A stretch of DNA of 64,000 nt from Pseudodesulfovibrio cashew (GCF_009762795.1 NZ_CP046400.1:659501-723500); one strand, 5' to 3'; shown: positions 32,024 through 41,704, numbered from the stretch's first letter. Translations and numbers: made by a program. Notes: generated from the letters alone by a model not told the origin.

Positions 32024-32866
32024 CTAGAGACGGGTGCCCTGGGCCGTGGAGATGATCCGTCCGCTCCCCGGCGTCTTGCCTTCCAGGTATTCGGGCTTCA
32101 GGAAACGGTGGAGGGCCTCCTCCAGGAGGTAGTGGGCCACGGTGGTATCCAGGCAGGGGCCGTGGGGCCGCTCGTTGAGCACGCCGAAGACCGGCAGGGG
32201 GTAGGTGTCCTGGATGCCCGAGGCGAGGTCGCGGTAGCAGGCAACGGCAATGATCATACGGGGCCGCATCTGGACCACGATACGTCGCGCCACGGTGCCG
32301 CCCGTGGCCACGGCCAGGTTGACGCCGTACTTGTCGTGCAGGTCCAGCAGCCCGGCTATGGGGCACTTGCCGCAACGCACGCAGTTGTTGATGTCGTAGG
32401 TCAGCCGCCGGTCGCACTTGGAGTTCTGGAGGCAGTGAGGCATGAGCAGGAGCACTTCCTCGGGCTTGTAGCGCCCGGCCTCGGCAAGGACCAGCTCATT
32501 GTTCACCGAGATGAAGGAGAGCATGATCGACTCCTTGTCGATCCCCATGGCCCGGCCGAGCAGGACCATGACCGGCAGGAAGAGCTTGACCGTCAGCCCC
32601 CGATAGCGGCGCGAGCCCGGTAACGGCCTGCGCAGGATGATGTTCAGGAACAGCCCCCAGTAGGCCACGGACACGAAGCAGATGAAGAACACCACCAGCG
32701 CGCCGAGAACCCAGGCTGCCGCGGGATGGATGGACTTGAGCCCCACGTAGGGCACGATCCAGAGGGCCGCCAGCATCAGGCAGAACACGAAGCAGGTTCC
32801 GCTGATGAGGCCGATGAAAAGCCGCTTCCTGGAGCGGCGGATTAAGGGCTCCTGGCTCATGGACAT
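32024..32866 (-). CDS. DUF116 membrane protein with cysteine cluster
   Basis: 280 residues. Two N-terminal membrane helices (about 15-40 and 48-75) are followed by a cytosolic DUF116 domain with CLQNSKC, CVRCGKCPIAGL and VACYRDL. The cysteines suggest an iron-sulfur or metal site. The family often lies with fmt and def, as here (fmt stop 13 bases upstream). A link to translation initiation or to lipid chemistry has not been shown. Confidence 0.88.
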   Translation of the reverse strand: MSMSQEPLIRRSRKRLFIGLISGTCFVFCLMLAALWIVPYVGLKSIHPAAAWVLGALVVFFICFVSVAYWGLFLNIILRRPLPGSRRYRGLTVKLFLPVMVLLGRAMGIDKESIMLSFISVNNELVLAEAGRYKPEEVLLLMPHCLQNSKCDRRLTYDINNCVRCGKCPIAGLLDLHDKYGVNLAVATGGTVARRIVVQMRPRMIIAVACYRDLASGIQDTYPLPVFGVLNERPHGPCLDTTVAHYLLEEALHRFLKPEYLEGKTPGSGRIISTAQGTRL

Positions 32867-32879
32867 GGGGTCCTCTTCG

Positions 32880-33887
32880 CTACTTGCATTCCTTCATGTA
32901 GCCGCAGGCAAAGGCCGTGGCGTCCATGGCCTTCTTCCCCTGGGGCTTGACTTCCGGGGTCAGGTAAATCTTGTCCGCCGTGGTGATGGCCAGCCTGCCG
33001 TCCATCTCGCCAAGCACGGTCCCCGGCTCCACTTTGGAAGCCGCTTCCTCGCTGATCTCGCCGGGAGAAACGTTGAGCCGGATCGTCTTGCCGTCACCGT
33101 TGGTCCAGTCGAAGAACGCGCCGGGCCACGGGTACATGGCGCGAATCTGGTTGTGGATGGCCTGGGCCGGACGGTTCCAGTCTATCTCGCCTTCCTTCTT
33201 CTCCAGCTTCTTCGCATAGGTGGCGATGGAGTCGTCCTGGGGCTTGAGATCGTAGGCTCCGGTCTGGAGCCGGGCAAAGGCCTCGCAAATGCAGATGCCG
33301 CCCAGCTTGGCCAGCTCGTCGTGGATGGTGCCCGCATGGTCGTTGTGGCCGATCCTGAGCGCGCGCTGGACCAGCACCGGGCCGGTGTCCAGCCCCGCCT
33401 CCATCTTCATGATGGAAATGCCGGTGACCACGTCGCCGCTCTCGATGGCCCGCTGGATGGGCGCGGCCCCGCGCCACTTGGGCAGCAGCGAGGCGTGGAT
33501 GTTGAGCGGGTGGATTGCAGGGACGTCGAGCACGGCCTGGGGCAGAATCAGCCCGTAGGCCGCCACCACCAGGACGTCCGGCTTGAGCGCGGCCAGTTCG
33601 TCGATGGCCGCCTGCTCCTTGAAATTCTCCGGCTGGAAGACCGGAATATCGTGCTCCAGGGCCACCACCTTCACCGCCGAAGGCTTGCACTGGCGTCCGC
33701 GCCCGCACGGACGGTCGGGCTGGCTGTATACGCCGACCACGTCCGCGCCATCGAACTCAAGCAGGATGCGCAAGGCCTCGGCCGCAAAATCCGGCGTGCC
33801 CATGAACACGGTCCGCAGGGGCTTCAGTTTCACCGCGCCCCAGGATTCCGCAGAACTCTCACCACCGTTGGCGTTGATCTCTTCCAT
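32880..33887 (-). CDS. fmt: Methionyl-tRNA formyltransferase
   Basis: 335 residues; alternative in-frame starts exist nearer VKLKPLRTVFMGTPDFA. The formyl-transferase core has HPLNIHASLLPKWRGAAPIQRAI with the catalytic Asn and His, and a C-terminal OB-like tRNA-binding domain (about 225-330). It formylates Met-tRNAi using 10-formyl-THF. It is 12 bases downstream of def, the enzyme that removes the formyl group again. Confidence 0.96.
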   Translation of the reverse strand: MEEINANGGESSAESWGAVKLKPLRTVFMGTPDFAAEALRILLEFDGADVVGVYSQPDRPCGRGRQCKPSAVKVVALEHDIPVFQPENFKEQAAIDELAALKPDVLVVAAYGLILPQAVLDVPAIHPLNIHASLLPKWRGAAPIQRAIESGDVVTGISIMKMEAGLDTGPVLVQRALRIGHNDHAGTIHDELAKLGGICICEAFARLQTGAYDLKPQDDSIATYAKKLEKKEGEIDWNRPAQAIHNQIRAMYPWPGAFFDWTNGDGKTIRLNVSPGEISEEAASKVEPGTVLGEMDGRLAITTADKIYLTPEVKPQGKKAMDATAFACGYMKECK

Positions 33888-33899
33888 ATCCCTACCCCG

Positions 33900-34397
33900 C
33901 TATTTCTGCCACTTGAGGGCCTTCTTGCGGTACATGGACTTCTTGAGCCGTCCGGCCTGGTCCGCCAGGGTAACACCCTCCAGGTGATCGATCTCGTGCT
34001 GCAGGATGATGGCCAGCAATCCGTCGGTCTCGATGCACACATCCTTGCCTTCCCTGTCCATGGCCGTGACCTTGACCCGCTCCTTGCGCTTGACCTTGAG
34101 GTTGAACTCGGGGCAGCTCAGGCACCCCTCCTCGCTCTCCACCTCACCGTCGCACTCCACGATCTCCGGGTTGATCAGCACGCGCAGCTCGCCGCGCTCC
34201 TTGGGGCCGGTCTGGTCCACGCAGATGAGCCGGATGGACTCGCCCACCTGGGGCGCGGCCAGTCCGACTCCGTCGCTCTCGTACATGGTCTCGACCATGT
34301 TTTCGATGAGTTCTTCAAGCTCCGGCGTCACCTCGGAAATGGGCTCGGCCTTGGCGGCCAGTACTTCGTCCGGCCAGGTACATATCTTCAATTTCAT
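33900..34397 (-). CDS. def: Peptide deformylase
   Basis: 165 residues. ATG 34397 with GGAGG upstream (GCCGGAGGCAACC on the minus strand). The three motifs are present: GVGLAAPQ (43-50), EGCLS (90-94, metal Cys92) and HEIDH (134-138). It removes the N-formyl group from nascent proteins. A frame extension to 34481 reads through the palindrome and is not real. Confidence 0.97.
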   Translation of the reverse strand: MKLKICTWPDEVLAAKAEPISEVTPELEELIENMVETMYESDGVGLAAPQVGESIRLICVDQTGPKERGELRVLINPEIVECDGEVESEEGCLSCPEFNLKVKRKERVKVTAMDREGKDVCIETDGLLAIILQHEIDHLEGVTLADQAGRLKKSMYRKKALKWQK

Positions 34398-34422
34398 TTT
34401 GGTTGCCTCCGGCGGCTGGGGC

Positions 34423-34466
34423 AAGGGGAGAGGAAAACCCTTTGCAAAGGGTTTTCCTCTCCCCTT
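34423..34466. repeat. 44-bp perfect palindrome upstream of def
   Basis: AAGGGGAGAGGAAAACCC, TTTGCAAA, GGGTTTTCCTCTCCCCTT reads identically on both strands with no spacer. It begins 26 bases before the def start codon, so it would sit in the 5' leader, or end a transcript from further upstream. It is followed by C-rich CCCAGACCCCCATCCCC. Confidence 0.9.
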
Positions 34467-34669
34467 CCCCCAGACCCCCATCCCCTCTCTTTTCCGAAAC
34501 TCTTTATCGCGCCACAGGAAGTCCGGCGGGGGGTGGTAGTGTTGTATGCGGCGTCTCGATACGTTGTATTAGCTTATTAAGCACGGAAACTCAAAAGGGG
34601 AGCAGCGTTGGGGCAATATTTCCCCTTCCTTAAAAATTCCGATTAGTTGCTCCGTGTTTACAAGAAAAA

Positions 34670-34712
34670 GAGGCCCCGGCAAAATCCTTCACGGGATTGC
34701 CGGGGCCGCTTG
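34670..34712 (-). terminator. Terminator of aspS
   Basis: On the minus strand GGCCCCGGCAATCCCGTG, AAGGATTTTGCCGGGGCC followed by TCTTTTTCTTG. Confidence 0.9.
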
Positions 34713-34727
34713 AAACCGTAATTGAAA

Positions 34728-36551
34728 CTAATCCTGCTTCTTTTCGCGCAGCCGGATGCCGAGCTCCCGGAGCTGCTTGCTCGGCACCGTGGACGGGGCC
34801 TCAGTCATCAGGCAGGTGGCCTTCTGGGTCTTGGGGAAGGCGATGACGTCGCGGATGGACTTGGTGCCGGTCAGGATCATGACCAGACGGTCCAGGCCGA
34901 AGGCGATGCCGCCGTGGGGCGGTGCACCGTACTTGAGGGCGTCCATGAGGAAGCCGAACTTCTCCTGGGCCTCCTCGTTGTCGATGCCCAGGGCCGCGAA
35001 CATCTTCTCCTGCATCTCCGGGGTGTGGATGCGGATGGAGCCGCCACCCACCTCGTAGCCGTTAAGGACCAGGTCGTAGGCACGGGCAATGGCCTCGCCG
35101 GGCTGCTCGGCCAGCACCTCGAGCTGATCGGGCAGGCAGGAGGTGAAGGGATGGTGCCGGGCCACGTAGCGCTTCTCGTCGGCGTCGTACTCAAGCAGCG
35201 GGAAGTCGGTGATCCAGACGGGCTTGAACTCGCCCTCCTTGATCAGGCCGAACCGCTTGGCCAGCTCGCAGCGCAGGTTGCCCAGGGCGGCGTTGGCGAT
35301 GTCCGCCGGACCGGCCTGGAAGAAAAGGATGTCGCCGGGCTGGCAGTTGGAGCGCTCCCGAAGGGTGGCGACCTCGTCGTCGGAGAAGAACTTGACGATG
35401 GGCGACTGCCACTCGCCGTCCTCTTTGACCTTGATCCAGGCCAAACCCTTGGAGCCGTAGATCTCGACGTACTTGGTGTACTCGTCGATCTCCTTGCGGG
35501 AAAGCTCGGCGCCACCGGGCACGACCATGACCTTGACCAGCTCGGACGAGGCAAAGACCTTGAACTTGGAGCCCGCGAACACGTCGGTGATATCTATGTG
35601 CTTGAGCTCGAAGCGAAGGTCCGGCTTGTCCACGCCGTAGTCACGCATGGCGTCGGCATAGGTCATGTGCGGGAAAACCTCGGGCAGTTCCACGCCGATG
35701 GTCTCCTTGAACATGTTCTTGACCAACCCCTCGGCCATATCCTGGATGAGCTTCTCGTCAGGGAAGGACATCTCGATATCGATCTGGGTGAACTCGGGCT
35801 GACGGTCGGCGCGCAGGTCCTCGTCGCGGAAGCATTTGACGATCTGGAAGTAGCGGTCCATGCCGGAGACCATGAGCATCTGCTTGAAGAGCTGCGGGGA
35901 CTGCGGCAGGGCGTAGAACTCGCCCTGATTGACGCGGCTGGGCACCAGGAAGTCGCGCGCGCCCTCGGGCGTGGACTTGGTCAGCACCGGGGTCTCGATC
36001 TCCAGGAAGCCGAGCCCGTCCAGATAGCGGCGCACGGATTGGGCGGCCTTGTTGCGAATGATGAAATTCTTGGCCAGGGAGGGACGGCGCAGGTCCAGGA
36101 AGCGGTACTTGAGACGCAAGTTCTCGCCCACCTCAACGCGGTCCTCAATGGGGAACGGCGGAGTCTCGGAGGTGTTCAGCAGCTTGTAGTCGGTGACTTC
36201 GATCTCCACCTCGCCGGTGACCATGTTCGGGTTGGACATGCCCTCGGGGCGGGGCCGGACCTTGCCCTTGATGGCGACGACGTATTCCGGACGGATGGCG
36301 TGAGCGCGCTCGTGCACCTCGGCGTTGTCCTCGGGATTGAAGACCACCTGGGTCAGCCCCTCGCGGTCGCGCAGGTCGAGGAAGATCAGGCCGCCGTGGT
36401 CGCGGCGGAACTGAACCCAACCCATGAGGCAGACCTCTTCGTCCATGTTGGCGGCGGTCAGCTCGTTGTTGTGGTGGGTCCTGCGCCAGCCGCCCAGGTC
36501 CTCGATGACGCGAAATTCGCTGTAGTCTCTCTCTTCTTGATGTTCGGACAT
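34728..36551 (-). CDS. aspS: Aspartyl-tRNA synthetase
   Basis: 607 residues from ATG 36551 (GGAGAG upstream). The N-terminal OB fold binds the anticodon (about 25-125, VCLMGWVQFRRDHGGLIFLDLRDREG), followed by the class II core (FRDEDLRADRQPEFTQIDIEMSF) with a bacterial GAD insertion (about 300-410), and the motif 3 block GIAFGLDRLVMILTG. It lies 61 bases after hisS in the same direction, the common hisS-aspS pair. Confidence 0.97.
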   Translation of the reverse strand: MSEHQEERDYSEFRVIEDLGGWRRTHHNNELTAANMDEEVCLMGWVQFRRDHGGLIFLDLRDREGLTQVVFNPEDNAEVHERAHAIRPEYVVAIKGKVRPRPEGMSNPNMVTGEVEIEVTDYKLLNTSETPPFPIEDRVEVGENLRLKYRFLDLRRPSLAKNFIIRNKAAQSVRRYLDGLGFLEIETPVLTKSTPEGARDFLVPSRVNQGEFYALPQSPQLFKQMLMVSGMDRYFQIVKCFRDEDLRADRQPEFTQIDIEMSFPDEKLIQDMAEGLVKNMFKETIGVELPEVFPHMTYADAMRDYGVDKPDLRFELKHIDITDVFAGSKFKVFASSELVKVMVVPGGAELSRKEIDEYTKYVEIYGSKGLAWIKVKEDGEWQSPIVKFFSDDEVATLRERSNCQPGDILFFQAGPADIANAALGNLRCELAKRFGLIKEGEFKPVWITDFPLLEYDADEKRYVARHHPFTSCLPDQLEVLAEQPGEAIARAYDLVLNGYEVGGGSIRIHTPEMQEKMFAALGIDNEEAQEKFGFLMDALKYGAPPHGGIAFGLDRLVMILTGTKSIRDVIAFPKTQKATCLMTEAPSTVPSKQLRELGIRLREKKQD

Positions 36552-36612
36552 TGTCTCTCCAGTCTCTCTCATTAGATGTCGGCCCGGTCGCCCGCGCCGC
36601 GTATTTCGTCGT

Positions 36613-37854
36613 TTACAGACTCGCCAGGTACAGGGAGCGGTCCAGGGTCTCCTGGTCGCGCTCCTCGTCCATGTACTTGACGGTCACGGTGTTGTTGGCC
36701 AGCTCCTCGCCGCCCAGGATCAGGCAGACCCGGGCGCCGGACTTGTTGGCCGCGCGCATGCGGGACTTCATGGACCCGCCCGCGTAGCTGGCCTCGCCGC
36801 TAAGCCCCTTTTCGCGGAGCTGCTGGGCGAACAACATGGCCTCGTTGGCGGCTTCGTCGTCCACCACGGCCAGATAAAAATCGGGCCGCGCCAGCTCGGC
36901 CTCGTCCATCAGCAGGGCAAGGCGCTCCATGCCGCAGGCGAAGCCGGTGCCGGGGCAGTCGGGGCCGCCCAGGTTCTTGACCAGGCCGTCGTAGCGGCCG
37001 CCTCCGGCCACCGCCGTCTGGGAACCGATATCGTAGGACGCCACCTCGAAACAGGTGCGCACGTAGTAGTCCAGGCCGCGCACCATGCGGGGATTGAGCT
37101 CATAGGCCGCGCCCGCGCCGTCCAGGATCGCCCTCACGTCCGCGAAGTGCGTCTCGCACTCGGGGCAGAGGTGATCGGTGATGACCGGAGCGTCCTGAAC
37201 CAGCTCCTTGCAGGTGGGCACCTTGCAGTCGAGCACGCGCAGGGGATTGGTCTCCATCCTCCGGCGGCAGTCCTCGCAGAAATTTTCCTTGTCCTTGGAC
37301 TTGTAGTAGTCGATCAGCGCCTGCTTGTAGGCCGGGCGGCACTCATGGCAGCCCAGGGAGTTCAGCTCGATGGTCAGCTTGGTCAGGCCGAGTTCATTCA
37401 GGAAGGAGCGGAGCATGAGAATGAGCTCGGCATCGGCCTGGGCCTCGGGCGCGCCGAAGATTTCCACGTCCAGTTGGTGGAACTGGCGCTGGCGGCCCTT
37501 CTGGGGGCGCTCGTAGCGGAACATGGGACCGAAGGTGAAGAATTTGGAAATTTTGCCCGGCTGATGAGTCTTGGACTCCACAAAGGCCCGGACCACGCCC
37601 GCCGTGGCTTCGGGGCGCATGGTCAGGGAGCGGTTCTTGCGGTCCGGAAAGGAGAACATCTCCTTGCCGACCACGTCGGTGTCCTCGCCGATGGACTTCT
37701 GGAAGAGCTCGGTCTTCTCCAGGATGGGCGTGCGCAACTCCCCGAATCCATAGCGGGAAAACACCTCGCGCGCCTTGGCTTCCATATAGGTGAATTTCGC
37801 GGCCTCTTCAGGGAAAAGGTCCGCGAATCCCTTGATCTTTTGAACTTTAGCCAT
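36613..37854 (-). CDS. hisS: Histidyl-tRNA synthetase
   Basis: 413 residues. Class II core with KIKGFADLFPEEA at the start, PEATAGVVRAFVE, RYERPQKGRQRQFHQ (motif 2 region), the HisRS-specific GLDYYVRTCFEV, and GGGRYDGLVKNLGG, followed by the anticodon-binding domain (about 320-413). A cysteine-rich insertion (CHEC, CEDCRRR, CPEC, about 175-235) could bind zinc; such insertions occur in some bacterial HisRS. First gene of the hisS-aspS pair. Confidence 0.96.
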   Translation of the reverse strand: MAKVQKIKGFADLFPEEAAKFTYMEAKAREVFSRYGFGELRTPILEKTELFQKSIGEDTDVVGKEMFSFPDRKNRSLTMRPEATAGVVRAFVESKTHQPGKISKFFTFGPMFRYERPQKGRQRQFHQLDVEIFGAPEAQADAELILMLRSFLNELGLTKLTIELNSLGCHECRPAYKQALIDYYKSKDKENFCEDCRRRMETNPLRVLDCKVPTCKELVQDAPVITDHLCPECETHFADVRAILDGAGAAYELNPRMVRGLDYYVRTCFEVASYDIGSQTAVAGGGRYDGLVKNLGGPDCPGTGFACGMERLALLMDEAELARPDFYLAVVDDEAANEAMLFAQQLREKGLSGEASYAGGSMKSRMRAANKSGARVCLILGGEELANNTVTVKYMDEERDQETLDRSLYLASL

Positions 37855-37993
37855 GTTGTATCTATATTCCTTAATGATTGTCTGATGGCTGGAAACGAAT
37901 CTGGTTAGAACATTCGAAGCGGATTGTCAAAACGGGAGTGCTGCCCTTGGCGGACGCGGGTTCAAAGGCCGGGGGAGCATGAAGGGAAAGGGA

Positions 37994-38305
37994 TCAGTCG
38001 TCGTCGCGGTTGCGGACGTCCTTGCGCCAGTTGTTCAGGGGGGCATAGCACCCCTGCCCTGCGTGCTGGGAGCGGCGGACCTCCTCGCCCTCGTCCGGGT
38101 CGAGCATGAGCCTGCAGATGTAGCGGTTGCCCGCCTCGTCCCAGGCCAGGGCCGGACAACGGCGGGTGTAGCCGTAACGCCGATGGGCCTCCGAACAGGG
38201 GTCGCGCAGGCAGCACCAGCCGCAGCCCACGCACGGTTCGCACTCGTCCGTGAGCGGCTCGATGGCGGGCGCACCGCCGAAGATGTCGAATTCCGAATCG
38301 GCCAT
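37994..38305 (-). CDS. Small cysteine-cluster protein (YkgJ-like)
   Basis: 103 residues. CEPCVGCGWCC (near 22-32), RDPC, RRCPAL and YICRLML give a pattern like the YkgJ zinc/iron-chelating family (CxxCCxxC-type clusters). It likely binds zinc or an iron-sulfur cluster. No signal peptide. Not obviously co-transcribed with its neighbours. Confidence 0.75.
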   Translation of the reverse strand: MADSEFDIFGGAPAIEPLTDECEPCVGCGWCCLRDPCSEAHRRYGYTRRCPALAWDEAGNRYICRLMLDPDEGEEVRRSQHAGQGCYAPLNNWRKDVRNRDDD

Positions 38306-38362
38306 GGGGGTCGGATACCGTCAGGCCGCGCAAATGGCAAGCGGCCCGACCAGGGCAGACGG

Positions 38363-38785
38363 CTAGAGAACGAAGTCCTTGATCACCTGCCAGCCGGTCT
38401 TGAACTGGTAGAGGGCCTGGCCCACGAGCACGACATTGCACAGGCCGTGGAGCAGCGGCAGCACCCTGCGCCTAGCCTTGTTCCGGTGCATATACAGGCC
38501 CGACAGCCCGCCGAAGAATAGCAGCGGCAGCATGGCCAGGGCCGTCTCGTAATGGTCACCGGTGACGAAGTTCACCTGCCACTTGATGCGGGCCACGGCG
38601 AAGCCGCCGATCAACCCCGCAAGCCAGAGGACGATGGCCGCCGCGCCCAACGCCACATGGCGGTTCCACAGGAACTGCCTGCGCATGGACAGATGTTGCG
38701 ACAGGAACCGCTTCATGCCGAGGTACGCGGCATAGATTCCGATAAGCGTGGCCAGCACCTGCATGGCCGGATGTATCCAGAGCAT
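38363..38785 (-). CDS. DUF4079-like four-helix membrane protein
   Basis: 140 residues with four hydrophobic segments. His5 (WIHPAMQ), His44, His92 and HGLCNVVL near 112 lie in or near helices. The arrangement resembles DUF4079 and other cytochrome b561-type four-helix proteins, so haem binding is possible. Function unknown. Confidence 0.75.
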   Translation of the reverse strand: MLWIHPAMQVLATLIGIYAAYLGMKRFLSQHLSMRRQFLWNRHVALGAAAIVLWLAGLIGGFAVARIKWQVNFVTGDHYETALAMLPLLFFGGLSGLYMHRNKARRRVLPLLHGLCNVVLVGQALYQFKTGWQVIKDFVL

Positions 38786-38855
38786 TGAGATCCTCCCTCT
38801 CCGCCAAGACGGTTTGGAGGCAGTGTACAGTAAACAGAACGTCAGGAGAAGCGGG

Positions 38856-39890
38856 TCAGGAAAAAAGCTTGGGTTCCAGCGCTGCCCAGACCATGTCGGG
38901 CGTCAGCTCGTTCATGCACAGGAAGTGCTCTTTGGGGCATTTCTTGGGCCCGTGCAGCCCGCAGGGGCGACAGTCCAGGCCCGCCACCTCGACCACCGTG
39001 GAGTTCTCACCGCGCGGAAAGAAGCCGAGCTCCCGCACCGTGGGGCCGAACAGGGCCACCAGGGGCGTGTCCTGGGCCCAGGCCAGGTGCATCGGGCCGG
39101 AATCGTTGGTCAGATACGCGTCCAGCCGACCCAGATAGGCGGCCAGCTGCGGCAGGGACAGCCTTCCCCCCAGATCGATGGCGTCAGGGGCATCAGCGCC
39201 GTCCAGAACCCGCCTGGAGGTCTCGACCTCGTCCGGGCCGCCAAAGACCAGCACCTGCGCCCCTGCCTGGGACGCACGGGTCACGATCTCGCTGAAATAC
39301 CGCTCGGGCCAGCACTTGGTGGGCCAGGTGGAGCCGGGGTGAACACCCAAAACGGGGCGATCGCCGCAGTGTTCGCGCCAGAAATTGTCAGCATGGGCCA
39401 CGGCCTCAGGGCCCAGCGCCAGCGGCGCCTTGGGCGCGGGCGGCTTGATTCCCAGGGGCGCGAGCAGTTGAAAGAGCCGCTCCACCTCCTCCAGCTCCTC
39501 AAACCGGCGAGGCACGGTCTCGGTGTAGGCCAGCCGGTTGAACCATGGCGAGTCATAGCCTATGCGCCGCGAAATGCCTGTGGCTCCTGCCACCAGCGCC
39601 GAGCGCAGGCTCCGGTGCGTCGAAATCCAGAGGTCGAAGTCCTGCCTGCCGATCTCCCACCCCAATCTGACCGCCGCATTCAGGGACTTCTGCCCGCCGC
39701 GCTTGGCGAACGCATGCACCTCGGCGATCTCGGGCTGGGCCGCGAATACCGACTCCACGCCCGCGCGCACGTAAAAATGGATCTCCGCTTCCGGGAAACG
39801 GTCCTTGAGCGCCCTCAACAACGGCAAAGTGAGCACGGCGTCGCCCAGAAAGGCGGTCTGCCATACCCCGATCTTCTTGTACTCACGCAT
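38856..39890 (-). CDS. Family 9 glycosyltransferase (heptosyltransferase type)
   Basis: 344 residues from ATG 39890. Two Rossmann-like domains; KIGVWQTAFLGDAVLTLPLLRAL at the N-terminus, VLGVHPGSTWPTKCWP in the middle, and TNDSGPMHLAWA with VALFGPT at the C-terminus are the signatures of the WaaC/WaaF family. It transfers heptose or a related sugar to the LPS core at the inner membrane. It is not in a visible LPS cluster. Confidence 0.92.
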   Translation of the reverse strand: MREYKKIGVWQTAFLGDAVLTLPLLRALKDRFPEAEIHFYVRAGVESVFAAQPEIAEVHAFAKRGGQKSLNAAVRLGWEIGRQDFDLWISTHRSLRSALVAGATGISRRIGYDSPWFNRLAYTETVPRRFEELEEVERLFQLLAPLGIKPPAPKAPLALGPEAVAHADNFWREHCGDRPVLGVHPGSTWPTKCWPERYFSEIVTRASQAGAQVLVFGGPDEVETSRRVLDGADAPDAIDLGGRLSLPQLAAYLGRLDAYLTNDSGPMHLAWAQDTPLVALFGPTVRELGFFPRGENSTVVEVAGLDCRPCGLHGPKKCPKEHFLCMNELTPDMVWAALEPKLFS

Positions 39891-40002
39891 TGTGCGACTT
39901 AGTATCCTGTCAAACGGTTTCAGGCAACGGTTGATCTGAACACGCGAAGGCCGTATCCTCGGTCCCGGCACACAAACCGCAACCAACGCCCTGGAGGCTA
40001 CC

Positions 40003-40242
40003 ATGAAATACATCCTGTTCGAAGACTTCTCCGGTGCACCCGTCCCGGTCATCTTCCCCAACCGCATCGACCATGCCGAAATGCGCGAACAGATGCCCTA
40101 CGCCAAGGCCCTTTCCGCCGGATACGTCTCCCTCAGGCCCGACGGCTTCCACTGCCACGGCAACTCCAAAAGCCTGGAGCTCCAGGCCGCTCCCGGCGAC
40201 GCCCAAATCATCGCCGACAAATTCGAAGACCCTGAAAGTTAA
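40003..40242 (+). CDS. Small conserved-looking cytosolic protein
   Basis: 79 residues, with GGAGG at 39992-39996. MKYILFEDFSGAPVPVIFPNRIDHAEM reads like a compact beta-rich domain. No signal peptide or membrane helix. No family recognised. Divergent from the glycosyltransferase gene. Confidence 0.7.
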   Translation: MKYILFEDFSGAPVPVIFPNRIDHAEMREQMPYAKALSAGYVSLRPDGFHCHGNSKSLELQAAPGDAQIIADKFEDPES

Positions 40243-40306
40243 GAACGCCTCCGGCGGTCGGGGGGAAAGGGAAGAACGGATGCCGGTCCAGTCGTCAGTT
40301 TTCGGA

Positions 40307-41704
40307 TCAGAAGTAGTACACGCAGCGAAGTTCGCCCTTGGCCGCGTTGAGCTTGTTACCGAACTCCGTGTCAGAGTCCCCGATCGGCAGGGTGAGTCGG
40401 GGTCTTAACTCGAGGTTTGACGTGAGCAGGTAGGAGGCTTCAGGGTTGAGGGAGAGGCTTCGATCGCCGAGGTTCATGATTACAGTCGCTGTCGTGGTCA
40501 GGTAGAGGATGTCGAAAGGTTCCTTCTGGGACACTCGGAAATACAGGTAGTCCTTCCCGGCGCTGCTCTTGTTGTAATCTGACGACACCTGTTTGCTTTT
40601 GTTCAGGTCGGTGGCGATTCCCGTGGACTGATAGGTGTCGTAGGCAGCGTGGACATAGTCGTAGTAGGATTTCAATTGCTCTGAGGTATACCCCTCCCCG
40701 TTGTGGTAGTATTCGAGGAGATAGGTCGTTTCGCTCTCGGTCAGGTAGCGTGCGCCCAGAAGAAAGCTCCAGGCATCGTGGTTGTGGATACTGCTGGTCC
40801 CGTCGTCGTTGAAAACCGTCTGCTCATGGCCCAATCGGACCGCCGTTTCTCCATGGATGGCGAAATTTTCGGTGATATTCGCGGCAAAGTCGACGCCGAA
40901 GGACGTGTCGTAATAATCGCCGGTCATTGCCATGACATCCATGTCCACATCGGAAATCAGAAAGTAGAGCTTTCCCCCGTAGAGAACACTTTCTTTCGTC
41001 GCCAATCCCGTATTTACCCGCTCCCATACGGGGACGACCACCGGAGTGAACGCAAATGTCTTCAGTGGGCCGTCGAAGCTGAAGATGGCATCGACGACAC
41101 CCATGACGTAGCCCTCACGGCTCTGGTCCGGGTCGTCCACGTCCTTGGGGCGGCTGGCGAAACTCACGGGGTTCCAGGCATACCCCTTGCCCCATTTGAG
41201 GACCTTTTTCCCTGCTTCCAGCGTGAACTGGGGGTCCGGTCTCCATGAGGCCACCCCCTCTTCGAGCAGGACCTGCCCGGCCCAATGCTTGTCGTCCTTG
41301 AAAAAACGTTCCGACGGTTCGTCCGGCTCGCTCACCGACGACAGGGGCAACTGACTCCAGGCAACGTCGGCGCGCGGGCGGGCATATATCCCGAACGTTT
41401 CGTATTTAACGGAAAGTTCGGGCTTGAGTTGCAGCAGCAAGTCCGTCTGGAGTTCGTCCTGTCTGGACTTGAAGAAGCGTTGCTCGTATGCCGCCGAGTT
41501 CCTGTTCAGGACGCGTTCGTACATCCGCAACTCGGCCTGCCCCCAGAATTCGAAGTGCTTTTCCTCTACGGCTGGAACGTCGAAATTCGCATCATAGAGG
41601 GGCTCGTCCTGGGCAAGGGCCGATGTTGCGGCAACCAGGGCGAGCGCCACACAGAGAAGCGCCCCGCGCCAGGCTCCGGCTTTCATCACTCTGTTTCCCG
41701 CCAT
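40307..41704 (-). CDS. Outer-membrane beta-barrel of an envelope transport operon (DUF1302-like)
   Basis: 465 residues; the ATG at 41704 overlaps the preceding TAA by one base (TAATG), and Met7 at 41686 is an alternative. Signal peptide about 7-32 (ATSALAQ). The mature chain is rich in alternating Tyr, Leu and acidic residues, with WGKGYAWNPVSFASRPKDVDDPDQSREGY in the middle and a C-terminal Phe (CVYYF), as in outer-membrane barrels. The central segment recalls DUF1302/alginate-export-type porins that accompany LolA-like proteins. Last gene of the sigma-factor operon. Confidence 0.8.
   Translation of the reverse strand: MAGNRVMKAGAWRGALLCVALALVAATSALAQDEPLYDANFDVPAVEEKHFEFWGQAELRMYERVLNRNSAAYEQRFFKSRQDELQTDLLLQLKPELSVKYETFGIYARPRADVAWSQLPLSSVSEPDEPSERFFKDDKHWAGQVLLEEGVASWRPDPQFTLEAGKKVLKWGKGYAWNPVSFASRPKDVDDPDQSREGYVMGVVDAIFSFDGPLKTFAFTPVVVPVWERVNTGLATKESVLYGGKLYFLISDVDMDVMAMTGDYYDTSFGVDFAANITENFAIHGETAVRLGHEQTVFNDDGTSSIHNHDAWSFLLGARYLTESETTYLLEYYHNGEGYTSEQLKSYYDYVHAAYDTYQSTGIATDLNKSKQVSSDYNKSSAGKDYLYFRVSQKEPFDILYLTTTATVIMNLGDRSLSLNPEASYLLTSNLELRPRLTLPIGDSDTEFGNKLNAAKGELRCVYYF

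Noticed and set aside
30005..32623. Plus-strand 872-codon frame opposite the molybdopterin oxidoreductase
   Set aside because: Starts inside the repeat array and covers two well-supported minus-strand genes; no recognisable motif.
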